Source: Chlorobiota bacterium
GTDB lineage: Bacteria > Bacteroidota > Bacteroidia > Bacteroidales > F082
NCBI GenBank assembly: GCA_013151215.1
Contig: JAADIS010000123.1
Location: 1-38,988, forward strand
Length of the DNA: 38,988 nucleotides
Direction: 5' to 3'
A program made the position numbers and the translations under genes. This document shows, piece after piece, positions 8,455 through 17,706 of this stretch (position 1 is its first letter; every line of letters begins with the position of its first letter). Under the pieces are notes generated by a model. That model had not been told where the DNA came from and did no database searches. It was given only the letters and a program-made list of their open reading frames with translations.

Positions 8455-9053
8455 ATGATTTACCCTCGGAATTTTGAGCAGAAACTCGGTTTTGACAGCA
8501 TCCGCGACCTTATCAAGGAGAATTGCGTGAGCCCTATGGGCATTACTTTGGCAGATAACATCAGGTTCTCCTCGAATACCGAAAACATCAAAACATTATT
8601 ATCTCAAACACAGGAGTTTATACAGATAATAGATTTTGGGAAATCCTTTCCTGCAAACAACTATTTCGATCTGCGCCACGAGCTAACGAGATTAAAACTT
8701 GAAGGTACATATATCGAAAAGGACTCTTTGTTCGATCTTAAATCATCATTAACCGCTATTAGTGATATCATATTGTTCTTCAAGAAATCCGAGGCGGAGG
8801 ATTATCCTGAATTAATAAAACTTTGCGGGAGGGTTTTTATTCCCGATGGGATATTATCTGCTTGCGACAAAATTATCGACGACAAAGGCGGGATTCGCGA
8901 CACTGCCTCCCGGCAATTGCTCGAAATACGAAACAAGCTCATTGTCAAAAGCCGGCAGGTGCTGAAGGAGACAAAGAAGGCCTTTGATCAGGCAAAAAAT
9001 CAGGCTGGGTGCCTGAAAACACTGATATGACCATCCGCAACGGAATAACCGTA
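8455..9053 (+). pseudogene. mutS2: 5' fragment of mutS2, frameshifted and truncated
   Basis: The translation MIYPRNFEQKLGFDSIRDLI aligns residue by residue with the N-terminus of the complete MutS2 encoded from 12346. Homology continues for about 200 codons. Near 8994 one base is missing (CAGGC versus CAGGCC before AAAAAATCAGG), shifting the frame so that the ORF stops at 9030. The true frame continues as GTGCCTGAAAACACTGATATG to about 9053, where MutS2 similarity ends and a different protein begins. Walker A, Walker B and the Smr domain are absent, so it cannot be functional. It is more G+C-rich than the 5' part of the intact copy and resembles surrounding core genes, suggesting it is the original native 5' end. 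Confidence 0.92.
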
Positions 9054-10694
9054 AACAATACCGGCGAGGACGCAAATGAAGTTTACAATAATTATTTTGA
9101 AACTTTAACTACAGGAATTACCTCTGCCGGTACTAACAGAGATGATGATTCAGATATTGGCCTTTGTATTAAATGTAATGATTTTGCTAATGTCAGAAGT
9201 GATATTTATGTAACAAGTGTTACTAATCCTACGGGAGGAAAACAAGGTATAGCATTAAATCAAGGTGAGTTGGCACCAAACCCATTACCCGGCGAATTGG
9301 GTGATCCCACATATAATGCAGGTAATATATTTTCTGAGGAATATAATGATTATACTATTTATAATTTTTCTATTGATGATGCAAATTGTAGCCCGGTAAA
9401 TTATACTTATCAGGGTGTGGTTAGTAGTAATAACACTTTTAAGGTTAAACCTGACCCTGTATCATCACCCAATAATTATCTCTCACTAATAGGTGATCCA
9501 AATACTGAGTACGGAAGCAAGGAACTTAGTTGCCCATCAAATTTAAGTGAATATAGGAGTTCATTATCAGGTTCGAAAATAACCTATATTAATGAATCTA
9601 GTATTGTTACTAATAAATATGACACTCTTGAGTTGGTAATTGACGGGGGTAATACCACTTCTTTAATACTGGACGTAAACACTTCTGTTTCTAATGAGTC
9701 ACTCGAATTAAGACAGCAGCTTATAGATGAATCACCGTATTTGTCAGATACAGTTTTAAAATCAGCAATAAATAAGGAAGATGTGCTTCCCAATGCCATG
9801 TTACGTGATGTACTTGTAGCTAATCCTCAGTCGGCAAAATCAGTTGAGGTAATGAATACGCTTTATAATAAGGAGAATACTATGCCTGAATATTTAGTTG
9901 ATGAAGTATTGCTGGGTTCAAATATTATGGGGGAAAAAGACATAATTGTAAGTGAATTAAGCAAGCATAAAACAAATAGGGATAAAGTATTTAACGAATT
10001 ATACAATTATTATCTACAGGATACACTTAATAATAATGATAGTTTAATATCGCTATTGCAATGCGCTCTTCATCAAGAAGCCAGATATAAGCTTGCCAGA
10101 TTATATGAAACTTTAAATGATTCTCTTAATACATTTAGTACAATATCTCAAATTGAAGATCAATTTAATCTCAATGAGATTGAGTATGAAAATTACGATA
10201 ATTTTATTGAATTGGCAGAACTTAAATGGACTATGGCTCATGATACGGCTCTGGTTGATTCACTATATGTTAATGACCTAATAACGATATCGGAACAGCC
10301 TAAATCAATAGCAGGATTGTATGCAAAAAACATGCTTATAACCAAGGGGGAGATTTATTATGAAGAACCTCATTATTTTCCAATAATGACCAAATCGAAT
10401 AAATTTGAAAATGAAGTTTATGAAACCGGGGATCAATTAAATCATAAATTGAATATTTTCCCAAATCCTGCAAAGGATTATTTTACGGTGGAAACCAATA
10501 TTGATAATAGTTTTTCATCTGGGACGATAAACTTAACTACAATTTATGGCAAGCAAATCAAACAAGTAATATTGTCAAAACCACAAAACCAAATAATAAT
10601 CACAACGAATTCATTGTCGGCAGGAACATATATATTAAATTTGGAAATAAATGGTAGCATAGTCGCATCGAAGAAAATACTTATTTTAAAATAA
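9054..10694 (+). pseudogene. C-terminal part of a large T9SS surface protein, 5'-truncated
   Basis: An open frame of about 546 codons that begins directly at the mutS2 breakpoint, with no start codon or signal peptide of its own. Its first residues (NEVYNNYFETLTTGI ... GLCIKCNDF) look like the interior of a long repeat or beta-helix surface protein. A helical middle region follows. The end is a clear T9SS type A domain: LNIFPNPAKDYFTVETN, then IYGKQIKQVILS, then SLSAGTYILNLEI, ending KKILILK. DNA is clearly AT-rich compared with genes at 14-28 kb. It lacks a secretion signal and is fused to another gene's fragment, so it is probably non-functional. The full-length parent is presumably in the donor genome. 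Confidence 0.8.
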
Positions 10695-10699
10695 GCATT

Positions 10700-12268
10700 A
10701 TGAGAAAAATACTGGTATTAATTGTTTTTGTATATCTGAATAACTCCTTAATAAGTCAGCAAAGGTGGATGAAAACCTATCTTCCACATCTTGATCCTAC
10801 ATGTCAGGATTTGAAAATAAGTTATGATGGGGGCTTTTTATTGTCAGGACGACATAAGCCAAATTACCCCAGATATAATTATTTGCTTAAAACCGACATA
10901 AATGGTGAGGTTTTATGGGAAAAAACTCTGGGTGATGGTTATAATGTTATTCTTCCCGGAGGACTTGGGATGAACAATGATGGAGACATATACTTCAGTG
11001 GTAGTTACGGTGAAGTTGGGGCTTATGATGATCCGATGATTTTAAAATTAAACGCCTGTGGAGAAAAGGAATGGTGTTATTTATTTCCAACCGAAGGTCA
11101 CCATGATTTTGGATTCGACCTTGCGGTTTCGCCTGATGGAGGCGTAGCCTTTATTATAGCATATTCAGGTATTGATTATAGTCAGGACAGGGCTTGTCTT
11201 GCAAAGTTTACGAAAGAAGGTGAATTCCTATGGAAAAAATGCTATAATCTTCCTGATTCAATTAGTATGAGTAATGAAATTATGAATGATGTTATATGCA
11301 CAGCCGATTCAGGTTTCTTAATGACAGGCTTTTGTTATTATTCCAATCCCGAGGATTCTCTTACTGCCTATCTCTCACCTTATTACATTAAGACAGATCC
11401 TGAAGGAGAAATGGAATGGTATGTTATCTCTGGAGCAAACCCTTACAACATTGACGGAGAAGGCTTTCAAACAGTTTTATCTCCTGACAGTAATTTCTAC
11501 TACTCAGGAATACAACACAAATATTGGAATGATAATTATTACGGAAAACAATCTGCTGCTATTTTGAAAATGGATCTGGAAGGTAATATTATAAATACTT
11601 TTGACCTTTCTTCCCCCATGGATATTGGTTTTTTACCAAGACTTAATTTTTTTAATGATTCATCTATAATAAGTGCAGGTTTTTGGGGTAATGGAAATAG
11701 TGCTGACAACAGCTTAGTATTAATTGATACAATTGGTAATATTATTGAACAAAAAATTTTAATTGAAACAGACCGCTTGGGAGAAACCAATGTTACTTCC
11801 GATGGTAAAATACTATATTTTATTGAAGATGTTGATGATAATGACCACTTTGAAGTATTTCTTTTTAAACTTAATCAGGAGTTGGATGGTGATACAATTT
11901 ATACCCAAACATTTACTTACGATAGTCTTTGTCCGTATCCGGTAAAAAGTGATACAATAGCCATTGAGGGCTGCGGTTTAATTTTGGGTAATAATGAAAT
12001 ATATCCGGAAACTAAGCCAAAGGATATTCTGGAGGTGTTCCCCAACCCAACATCAAAAAGTTTTGTTGTTAAATCCCCTTATTTGGAAAGCGGGGGAATA
12101 CTCCAACTAATAAACATGCAGGGGCAGAGTTCAATACAGGAGAATGTCCCATCAGGCACAACAAACTATCAGGTAGATGTTTCCGGTTTAACAAAAGGGA
12201 TTTATCTTGTTAGGTTTAAATCGGATAAGGGGAAAGTGGTCTCTGCTAAGTTGGTGGTGGAGCGATGA
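10700..12268 (+). CDS. secreted beta-propeller-like T9SS protein
   Basis: A 522-aa protein with a signal peptide (MRKILVLIVFVYLNNSLISQ) and repeated blades of the type YDGGFLLSGR, TDINGEVLWEKTLGDG, SPDGGVAFIIAYSG and TKEGEFLWKKCYN, spaced about 50 residues apart. These are typical of secreted beta-propeller proteins of Bacteroidota. The C-terminus is a T9SS type A sorting domain (VFPNPTSKSFVVKSP ... GLTKGIYLVRF ... AKLVVER). It starts 5 bp after the preceding fragment and shares its AT-rich composition, so the two came together. Function is unknown; probable cell-surface or secreted location. Confidence 0.82.
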   Translation: MRKILVLIVFVYLNNSLISQQRWMKTYLPHLDPTCQDLKISYDGGFLLSGRHKPNYPRYNYLLKTDINGEVLWEKTLGDGYNVILPGGLGMNNDGDIYFSGSYGEVGAYDDPMILKLNACGEKEWCYLFPTEGHHDFGFDLAVSPDGGVAFIIAYSGIDYSQDRACLAKFTKEGEFLWKKCYNLPDSISMSNEIMNDVICTADSGFLMTGFCYYSNPEDSLTAYLSPYYIKTDPEGEMEWYVISGANPYNIDGEGFQTVLSPDSNFYYSGIQHKYWNDNYYGKQSAAILKMDLEGNIINTFDLSSPMDIGFLPRLNFFNDSSIISAGFWGNGNSADNSLVLIDTIGNIIEQKILIETDRLGETNVTSDGKILYFIEDVDDNDHFEVFLFKLNQELDGDTIYTQTFTYDSLCPYPVKSDTIAIEGCGLILGNNEIYPETKPKDILEVFPNPTSKSFVVKSPYLESGGILQLINMQGQSSIQENVPSGTTNYQVDVSGLTKGIYLVRFKSDKGKVVSAKLVVER

Positions 12269-12333
12269 AATTTAAAAAAGCAAGAAGCCTTCATTTTTTT
12301 TCACCCAATTCACTTAACAAAACTGATTTCCAC

Positions 12334-12341
12334 TATTTTTG
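12334..12341 (+). promoter_or_regulatory. -7 box of mutS2 (near-leaderless)
   Basis: TATTTTTG is a perfect TAnnTTTG match and leaves only 4 nt before the ATG at 12346, so the transcript should start at or next to the start codon. This decides the start at 12346 over the longer ORF opening at 12265, which overlaps the previous stop codon. Confidence 0.6.
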
Positions 12342-12345
12342 CATA

Positions 12346-14811
12346 ATGATTTATCCATCAAATTTTGAACAAAAACTAGGCTTCGACATCATAAGAAACC
12401 TCATTGCCGAGAATTGTATCAGCGACATGGGCAAAACGTTTGTGAGCAATATACGGTTTTCGGCCAAAGCCAATATAATAAATACTCTACTAACTCAATC
12501 TCAGGAATTTACAAACATCCTTATCTTTGGGGAATCCTTTCCTTCAAGTAATTTTTTCGACCTAAGGAAGGAACTAATAAGAGTAAAACTACCTGGAACT
12601 TATATAGAACAAGAATCATTATTCGATTTAAAATCATCGCTTTTAGCGATAAAAAACATACTCGGTTTTTTCAACAAATCGGAAGAACAAAATTTTATAG
12701 AATTAAAAAAACTGAGTGAAAACATTTATGTTCCCAAGGAAATAATCTCGGGATGCGAAAAAATTATCGACGACAAGGGTGAAATAAGAGACAATGCCTC
12801 ACAAGAATTAAGCGAAATAAGGCATAAATTAAACAGCAAGGCACGACAGGTTTTAAGAGAAACGAAAAAAGCCTTCGCCCAGGCCAAAAAATCAGGTTGG
12901 GTCCCTGACAATACTGATATGACCATAAGAAATGGCAGAACAGTTATTCCATTAAGGGCTTCCGACAAAAGAGCCATAGGTGGCTTTATTCACGACGAAT
13001 CCTCAACAGGACAAACGGTGTTTGTTGAACCCGCAGTATCCTTTGAACTCAGCAATCAGATAAGAGAACTGGAAAACGAGGAAAGACGGGAAATAATTAA
13101 GATACTCATCGATTTTACTAATGATGTCCGACCATTTATCAACGAGCTCATCTCGGCTTACCGATATTTGGGAATCATTGATTTCATACGGGCAAAGGCA
13201 CTTTTTTCCATTAAAATAAAAGCCGACATCCCTAAGTTTTCAAATGGCGATGGCTTCGATATAAAAAATGCTGTACATCCACTTTTGTGGCTCACTCATT
13301 CAAAAAACAATAAGGAAGTTGTTCCGCTCGACCTCAAACTGGATAATGAAAATAGGATTCTATTGATTTCCGGGCCAAATGCCGGGGGTAAATCCGTTTG
13401 CCTTAAAACCACAGGGCTTTTACAATATATGTTCCAGTGCGGACTGCCGATACCAGTATCTCCCAATAGCGAAATGCGTGTTTTCAAAAATCTGTTTATC
13501 GACATTGGCGACGAGCAATCGCTTGAAAACGACCTGAGTACATATAGTTCGCATTTGCTCAACATGAAGTATTTCCTCAGGCACGCAAATGCCGAAACCT
13601 TGTTTATGATAGATGAGTTCGGTACCGGTACCGAACCTCAACTGGGCGGGTCCATAGCAGAAGCCACATTGGAATCCTTGAACAAAAAAGAATCCTTCGG
13701 CTTAATTACGACTCATTACTCGAACCTCAAAATTGCTGCCGACAAAATCCCGGGCCTGTTCAACGGCGCCATGCTTTTCGACTCTAAGGAGATGAAACCA
13801 TTGTATCGTTTGCAAATGGGCAAACCCGGCAGTTCGTTCGCATTCGAGATAGCAAAAAAAATCGGCTTCCCGTCCTATGTCTTAAATCGTGCGAAAAAGA
13901 AAAGCGGGGGCAAACATGTGCGTTTCGACCAACAATTGCAACAGTTGGAAACAGACAAGATGATGCTTCAAAAGCAAAAGCAAAAAGTAGAAACCACCGA
14001 TGACCAACTCTCCCGAACCGTTGAAAAATACACCAATCTGCTGACCGAACTGGAGAAATCGAAAAAACAATTTATCGCCGACGCAAAGGAAGAAGCCCTT
14101 AGGATAATCGAAAGCTCCAACAAAGTCGTTGAGCGTACCATAAGGGAAATCAAGGAAGCACAGGCCGATAAGGCGAAGACCAAGGAGATAAGGGAGCAGC
14201 TGGAAAAATCCAAAGATGCCTTGAGGGAGATTAAAAATGAAAGAGAAAAGATAAAAGAGAAGAATGAAAAGATAAAAGAGAAAAGAGGCAAGACACAAGA
14301 TAAAGACACCGAAGCGGCCAACGATAAGATAACGGAAGGAACATCCGGGCTGGCCCCTGGCGACCATGTGCGCGTCAAGGGCACGGATATGCTCGGCGAG
14401 CTGCATTCGATATCGGGCGATGAAGCTTTTGTTAACGTGAACGACATAAAGCTAAAAACCAGTTTAAGGAAGCTCGTAAGGGCAAAAAAGCCGAAGACGA
14501 AAACAAAACTGCTTAAAAGTTCGTTTTCGGGCATTGCTAAAGACATTAATCAAAAGGCGGCCAACTTCAGGCTTTCGCTCGACCTGAGGGGGATGAGGGT
14601 TGATGAGGCCATGTCGGAACTGCAACGATATGTTGACGATGCCATGATCCTGAGCATCAAGGAGGTCAGCATACTTCATGGCAAGGGAAATGGGATCTTA
14701 CGCCCTGTCATCCGTGAATACCTCCGGTCGGTTGATGAGATCTTAAGTTTTGGCGACGCCCCGCTTGATCAGGGAGGGGCAGGAATAACCAAGGTTTTTT
14801 TTGATCGCTAA
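12346..14811 (+). CDS. mutS2: endonuclease MutS2 (MutS-family ATPase with Smr domain)
   Basis: An 821-aa protein with the full MutS2 layout: N-terminal core/lever helices (1-320), Walker A GPNAGGKS (343-350), Walker B FMIDEFGTGTEP with Asp423/Glu424, a long charged coiled coil (about 500-660, Lys/Glu-rich), a KOW-like linker (GDHVRVKGTDMLGEL), and a C-terminal Smr nuclease domain with LDLRG (745-749) and HGKGNG (778-783). MutS2 acts on branched DNA and/or collided ribosomes; it does not do mismatch repair. The start at 12346 is fixed by alignment with the fragment at 8455 and by the -7 box. The first roughly 1 kb is AT-rich like the two T9SS genes upstream, while the rest has native-like G+C, so the gene appears mosaic. 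Confidence 0.97.
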   Translation: MIYPSNFEQKLGFDIIRNLIAENCISDMGKTFVSNIRFSAKANIINTLLTQSQEFTNILIFGESFPSSNFFDLRKELIRVKLPGTYIEQESLFDLKSSLLAIKNILGFFNKSEEQNFIELKKLSENIYVPKEIISGCEKIIDDKGEIRDNASQELSEIRHKLNSKARQVLRETKKAFAQAKKSGWVPDNTDMTIRNGRTVIPLRASDKRAIGGFIHDESSTGQTVFVEPAVSFELSNQIRELENEERREIIKILIDFTNDVRPFINELISAYRYLGIIDFIRAKALFSIKIKADIPKFSNGDGFDIKNAVHPLLWLTHSKNNKEVVPLDLKLDNENRILLISGPNAGGKSVCLKTTGLLQYMFQCGLPIPVSPNSEMRVFKNLFIDIGDEQSLENDLSTYSSHLLNMKYFLRHANAETLFMIDEFGTGTEPQLGGSIAEATLESLNKKESFGLITTHYSNLKIAADKIPGLFNGAMLFDSKEMKPLYRLQMGKPGSSFAFEIAKKIGFPSYVLNRAKKKSGGKHVRFDQQLQQLETDKMMLQKQKQKVETTDDQLSRTVEKYTNLLTELEKSKKQFIADAKEEALRIIESSNKVVERTIREIKEAQADKAKTKEIREQLEKSKDALREIKNEREKIKEKNEKIKEKRGKTQDKDTEAANDKITEGTSGLAPGDHVRVKGTDMLGELHSISGDEAFVNVNDIKLKTSLRKLVRAKKPKTKTKLLKSSFSGIAKDINQKAANFRLSLDLRGMRVDEAMSELQRYVDDAMILSIKEVSILHGKGNGILRPVIREYLRSVDEILSFGDAPLDQGGAGITKVFFDR

Positions 14812-14816
14812 CTATG

Positions 14817-15881
14817 TCAGCAGTTTCCCAGGGCTTCCTTTATTTCATTCCCTAAGCCTGCGACATCGTCTTTGGTAGTATCCCAAGAGCACATAAGCCT
14901 AACTTCCTTCATGCCGTCTTTTCCTTGGGGGGATTCGTTCCAGACATGGAAAAAGTACTTTTCCCTAACTTTTTCGATTATCGCTTCAGGAAGATAAACA
15001 AAAACGCCATTGGCATTAACGTCTTGTGATACTTCAAGTTGCGGAATCTTGTTCATTTCTTCCTCAAGATGTTTTGCAAGCAGGTTTGCCCGGCTGGCAT
15101 TTTCGCGCCAAAGATCATCAGTCAAATATCTCTCGAACTGGGCTGCGATAAACCTCATTTTCGAATGCAGCTGCATTCCTTGCTTGCGCCTATACTCAAA
15201 ATCCACGGCGAGCCCTTTGTTCAAGAACACAACCGCCTCCCCGAACATAAGCCCGTTCTTGGTGCCCCCGAACGAAAGCACATCAACTCCCGTATCTGTT
15301 ATCATGCTCTTGAAATCGGCATTCAGAGAAACTGCGGCGTTGGCAATCCTTGCACCGTCAACATGCAGGAACATGCTGTTTGAATGCGCAAAATCCGCCA
15401 GTTCCTTAATCTCATCAATGGAATAAACAGTCCCCATTTCGGTAACCTGGGAGATGGAAATCACTTTTGGCTGGGCATGATGTTGGAAACCGATTGATTT
15501 AAGCAAAGGCTTTATTTGACGAACCTGGATTTTCCCATCAGTGCTTTCCAGTTCCAGCAACTTGCAACCAATAAATTTTTCAGGTGCCCCGCATTCGTCC
15601 TCGTTTAAATGGGCTGAACGGGCAGCAACAATTGCATGATAAGAATTAATCAGGTGGGAAACCCCTAGCACATTGGCTGCAGTACCGTTATAAACAAAGA
15701 AAACATCGATATCCTCACCGAAGTTTTCAATAAACTTTTGTTTTGCCCTGGCGGTAAAAACATCATCCAACTCACCATAAGCTTCGGCATGCCCCTTATT
15801 GGCATCGGCCAAAGCCGTCATTATTTCAGGGCAGGTGCCCGACCAGTTATCACTGGCAAATGATTTTTTCATTTTCATCAA
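14817..15881 (-). CDS. ltaE: low-specificity L-threonine aldolase family, PLP-dependent
   Basis: A 354-aa fold-type I PLP enzyme that cleaves L-threonine/allo-threonine to glycine and acetaldehyde. Family signatures are FASDNWSG at the N-terminus, YNGTAANVLG for cofactor phosphate contacts, HVDGAR (173-178) for the pyridine-binding Asp, and SFGGTKNGLMFGEA with Schiff-base Lys208. The length is normal. The exact start among Met1, Met2 and Met4 (MMKMKKSF) is uncertain. It lies 9 bp downstream of rlmN on the same strand, probably one operon, and ends 5 bp from the convergent mutS2 stop with no terminator between. Confidence 0.9.
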   Translation of the reverse strand: MMKMKKSFASDNWSGTCPEIMTALADANKGHAEAYGELDDVFTARAKQKFIENFGEDIDVFFVYNGTAANVLGVSHLINSYHAIVAARSAHLNEDECGAPEKFIGCKLLELESTDGKIQVRQIKPLLKSIGFQHHAQPKVISISQVTEMGTVYSIDEIKELADFAHSNSMFLHVDGARIANAAVSLNADFKSMITDTGVDVLSFGGTKNGLMFGEAVVFLNKGLAVDFEYRRKQGMQLHSKMRFIAAQFERYLTDDLWRENASRANLLAKHLEEEMNKIPQLEVSQDVNANGVFVYLPEAIIEKVREKYFFHVWNESPQGKDGMKEVRLMCSWDTTKDDVAGLGNEIKEALGNC

Positions 15882-15890
15882 ATAAGATTT

Positions 15891-16925
15891 TTATGTAGAT
15901 TTTTTTTCGTTAACCAACTCCTTAGTCGAGAGCAAACCGCAGGCAGCATCGATATCCTGACCTCTGGATACTCTTATGGTAGTCTGTATTCCCTTGTCTT
16001 TCAATTCTTTTTGGAATTCAAGCAGCCGTTCTTCGTTAGTTCCGACAAAATCAGCCCCCGGGATACTATGCCATCTTATCAAGTTTATCCTACAACGCAG
16101 CCCATTTAGCAATCTTGCCAATTCCTTGACATGGCGGGGAGTATCGTTCATTCCGTGAAAAACGATATACTCGAACGAAACCCTTCGCTGACGGCCGAAA
16201 TCGTGACTTCTCAGCTCACTGATAATATCCTTCAGATGATGTTTCTTATTTACCGGCATTATAGCCGAGCGTTCCTCGTCGAAAGGATTGTGAAGGCTTA
16301 TGGCCAGATGGCAATTGGAGTTTTCGATAAAATGCCTCATGGCAGGAATCAGCCCGATGGTTGATACGTTAATGCGCTTGGGGCTCCAGCCATATCCCCA
16401 GTCAGAAGTTAAAACCCCCAGGGCGTTCATCAGGTTCTCAATGTTGTCGAGGGGCTCACCCATGCCCATGAAGACAATATTGCTTATAGATTCAAATTCA
16501 GGGATGCTTCGTAACTGATTAAGTATCTGATTGGCACTGAGGTGCTTCTGAAAACCTTGCTTGCCGGTCATACAAAAACCACAGGCCATCTTACATCCTA
16601 CCTGAGAAGAAACACATAAGGTTTTGCGGTTTTCCTCAGGGATATAGGCAGTTTCTATAAACCTATGTTCACCCACTTTGAAAAGATACTTTTTCGTCCC
16701 GTCAGCGGATGAAGTTTCTTTCATTGGTCTTTGCAGGCCTACTTCGTATTCCTCTTTCAAGAGTTCCCTGGTATTTTTCGACAGGTTGGTCATATCATCA
16801 ATGTTGGCGATATGCTTTTCATAAAGCCAATTGCATATCTGGCCTGTCGTAAACCGCGGCAAGCCGGCATCCTGCACTATTTCCCCGATTTGAGCTTTAG
16901 TAAGGCCGAATAATTTTCTCTTCAT
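15891..16925 (-). CDS. rlmN: 23S rRNA (adenine2503-C2)/tRNA (adenine37-C2)-methyltransferase RlmN
   Basis: A 344-aa radical-SAM methyltransferase. The CxxxCxxC cluster motif is CKMACGFC (Cys111/115/118), followed by MTGKQGFQKHLSANQILNQL, the SAM-contacting FMGMGEPLDN, and the methyl-carrying Cys329 in DIDAACG. It installs C2-methyladenosine in 23S rRNA and some tRNAs. Length and motif spacing are normal for RlmN rather than Cfr. A -7 box ends 4 nt before the start codon. The threonine aldolase gene follows in the same direction. Confidence 0.97.
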   Translation of the reverse strand: MKRKLFGLTKAQIGEIVQDAGLPRFTTGQICNWLYEKHIANIDDMTNLSKNTRELLKEEYEVGLQRPMKETSSADGTKKYLFKVGEHRFIETAYIPEENRKTLCVSSQVGCKMACGFCMTGKQGFQKHLSANQILNQLRSIPEFESISNIVFMGMGEPLDNIENLMNALGVLTSDWGYGWSPKRINVSTIGLIPAMRHFIENSNCHLAISLHNPFDEERSAIMPVNKKHHLKDIISELRSHDFGRQRRVSFEYIVFHGMNDTPRHVKELARLLNGLRCRINLIRWHSIPGADFVGTNEERLLEFQKELKDKGIQTTIRVSRGQDIDAACGLLSTKELVNEKKST

Positions 16926-16929
16926 ATTG

Positions 16930-16937
16930 CAAAGTTA
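16930..16937 (-). promoter_or_regulatory. -7 box of rlmN (near-leaderless)
   Basis: The minus strand reads TAACTTTG, a perfect TAnnTTTG, separated from the rlmN ATG (first base 16925) by 4 nt. This is the same spacing seen at mutS2, implying a transcript with almost no 5' leader. Confidence 0.55.
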
Positions 16938-17010
16938 TAGCTAATTTTGTACTAACGATTATCATTATATTATTTGCGCCGATATTTATTTACGAATCAA
17001 CAATAAAAAT

Positions 17011-17706
17011 ATGAAGATACATATTCTTCAGCATGTTTCTTTCGAACCTCCCGCTTATATCGCGGATTGGGCATTGGCTAAAGGACATGAGCTGAGTTTC
17101 ACAAAGTTCCATGAGGCATTTACGATTCCCTTTCCGGAAGATATTGATATGCTGATAATTATGGGAGGCCCCATGTCGGTCAGCGATGAAGACAAACATA
17201 GCTGGCTGATCGAGGAAAAAAAATATTTAGCAAGATTAATATCGAAGAAGAAAAAAGTTCTTGGTATATGCCTTGGCTCACAGTTGATTGCCGATGCCCT
17301 TGGCTCAAGAATTTATGACAATACCGAAAAGGAGATCGGCTGGTTCGACATTGAAAAGAACAAAGGGTCGGGAAATAAATTATTGGGGATATTGCCGAAT
17401 AAAATAAGGGCATTGCATTGGCACGGCCAAACCTACGACTTGCCTAAAAGATGCGAGCGCTTGTTCTCCTCGGAAACGACCAGCAATCAGGGTTTTGTGT
17501 ACAATAACAGGGTTTTTGCCTTTCAATTCCATCTGGAGGTCTCACCAAGCGGCCTCAAAAACCTGATTGAGTTTGCCGGTGAAGATTTGACCGATGGCAA
17601 ATATGTACAAAGTCCGGAGCAAATGTGCTCAAACGAGAATCTATTTGCCGAAAGCAAGGATTTGCTTTTTAAGATATTGGATTACATTGAGTTGGCAGAA
17701 GCTTAA
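17011..17706 (+). CDS. class I glutamine amidotransferase (GMP synthase-like GATase1)
   Basis: A 231-aa stand-alone triad glutamine amidotransferase. The nucleophile elbow is GICLGSQ with Cys87, and the FQFHLEVSP motif supplies His174 and Glu176. The oxyanion strand MGGPMSV is at 51-57. It lacks the ATP-pyrophosphatase domain of GuaA, and no synthetase partner is adjacent. Related stand-alone proteins act in glutamine or gamma-glutamyl metabolism, but the substrate cannot be read from the sequence. It is divergent from rlmN with an 85-bp gap, and its stop overlaps that of the convergent T9SS gene by 3 bp. Confidence 0.88.
   Translation: MKIHILQHVSFEPPAYIADWALAKGHELSFTKFHEAFTIPFPEDIDMLIIMGGPMSVSDEDKHSWLIEEKKYLARLISKKKKVLGICLGSQLIADALGSRIYDNTEKEIGWFDIEKNKGSGNKLLGILPNKIRALHWHGQTYDLPKRCERLFSSETTSNQGFVYNNRVFAFQFHLEVSPSGLKNLIEFAGEDLTDGKYVQSPEQMCSNENLFAESKDLLFKILDYIELAEA

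Noticed and set aside
12265-12345. Longer N-terminus for MutS2
   Set aside because: The extra 27 codons overlap the previous stop, are absent from the homologous fragment at 8455, and lie upstream of the -7 box next to the ATG at 12346.
17011-17706. GMP synthase (guaA)
   Set aside because: Only the glutaminase domain is present; there is no ATP-pyrophosphatase domain.
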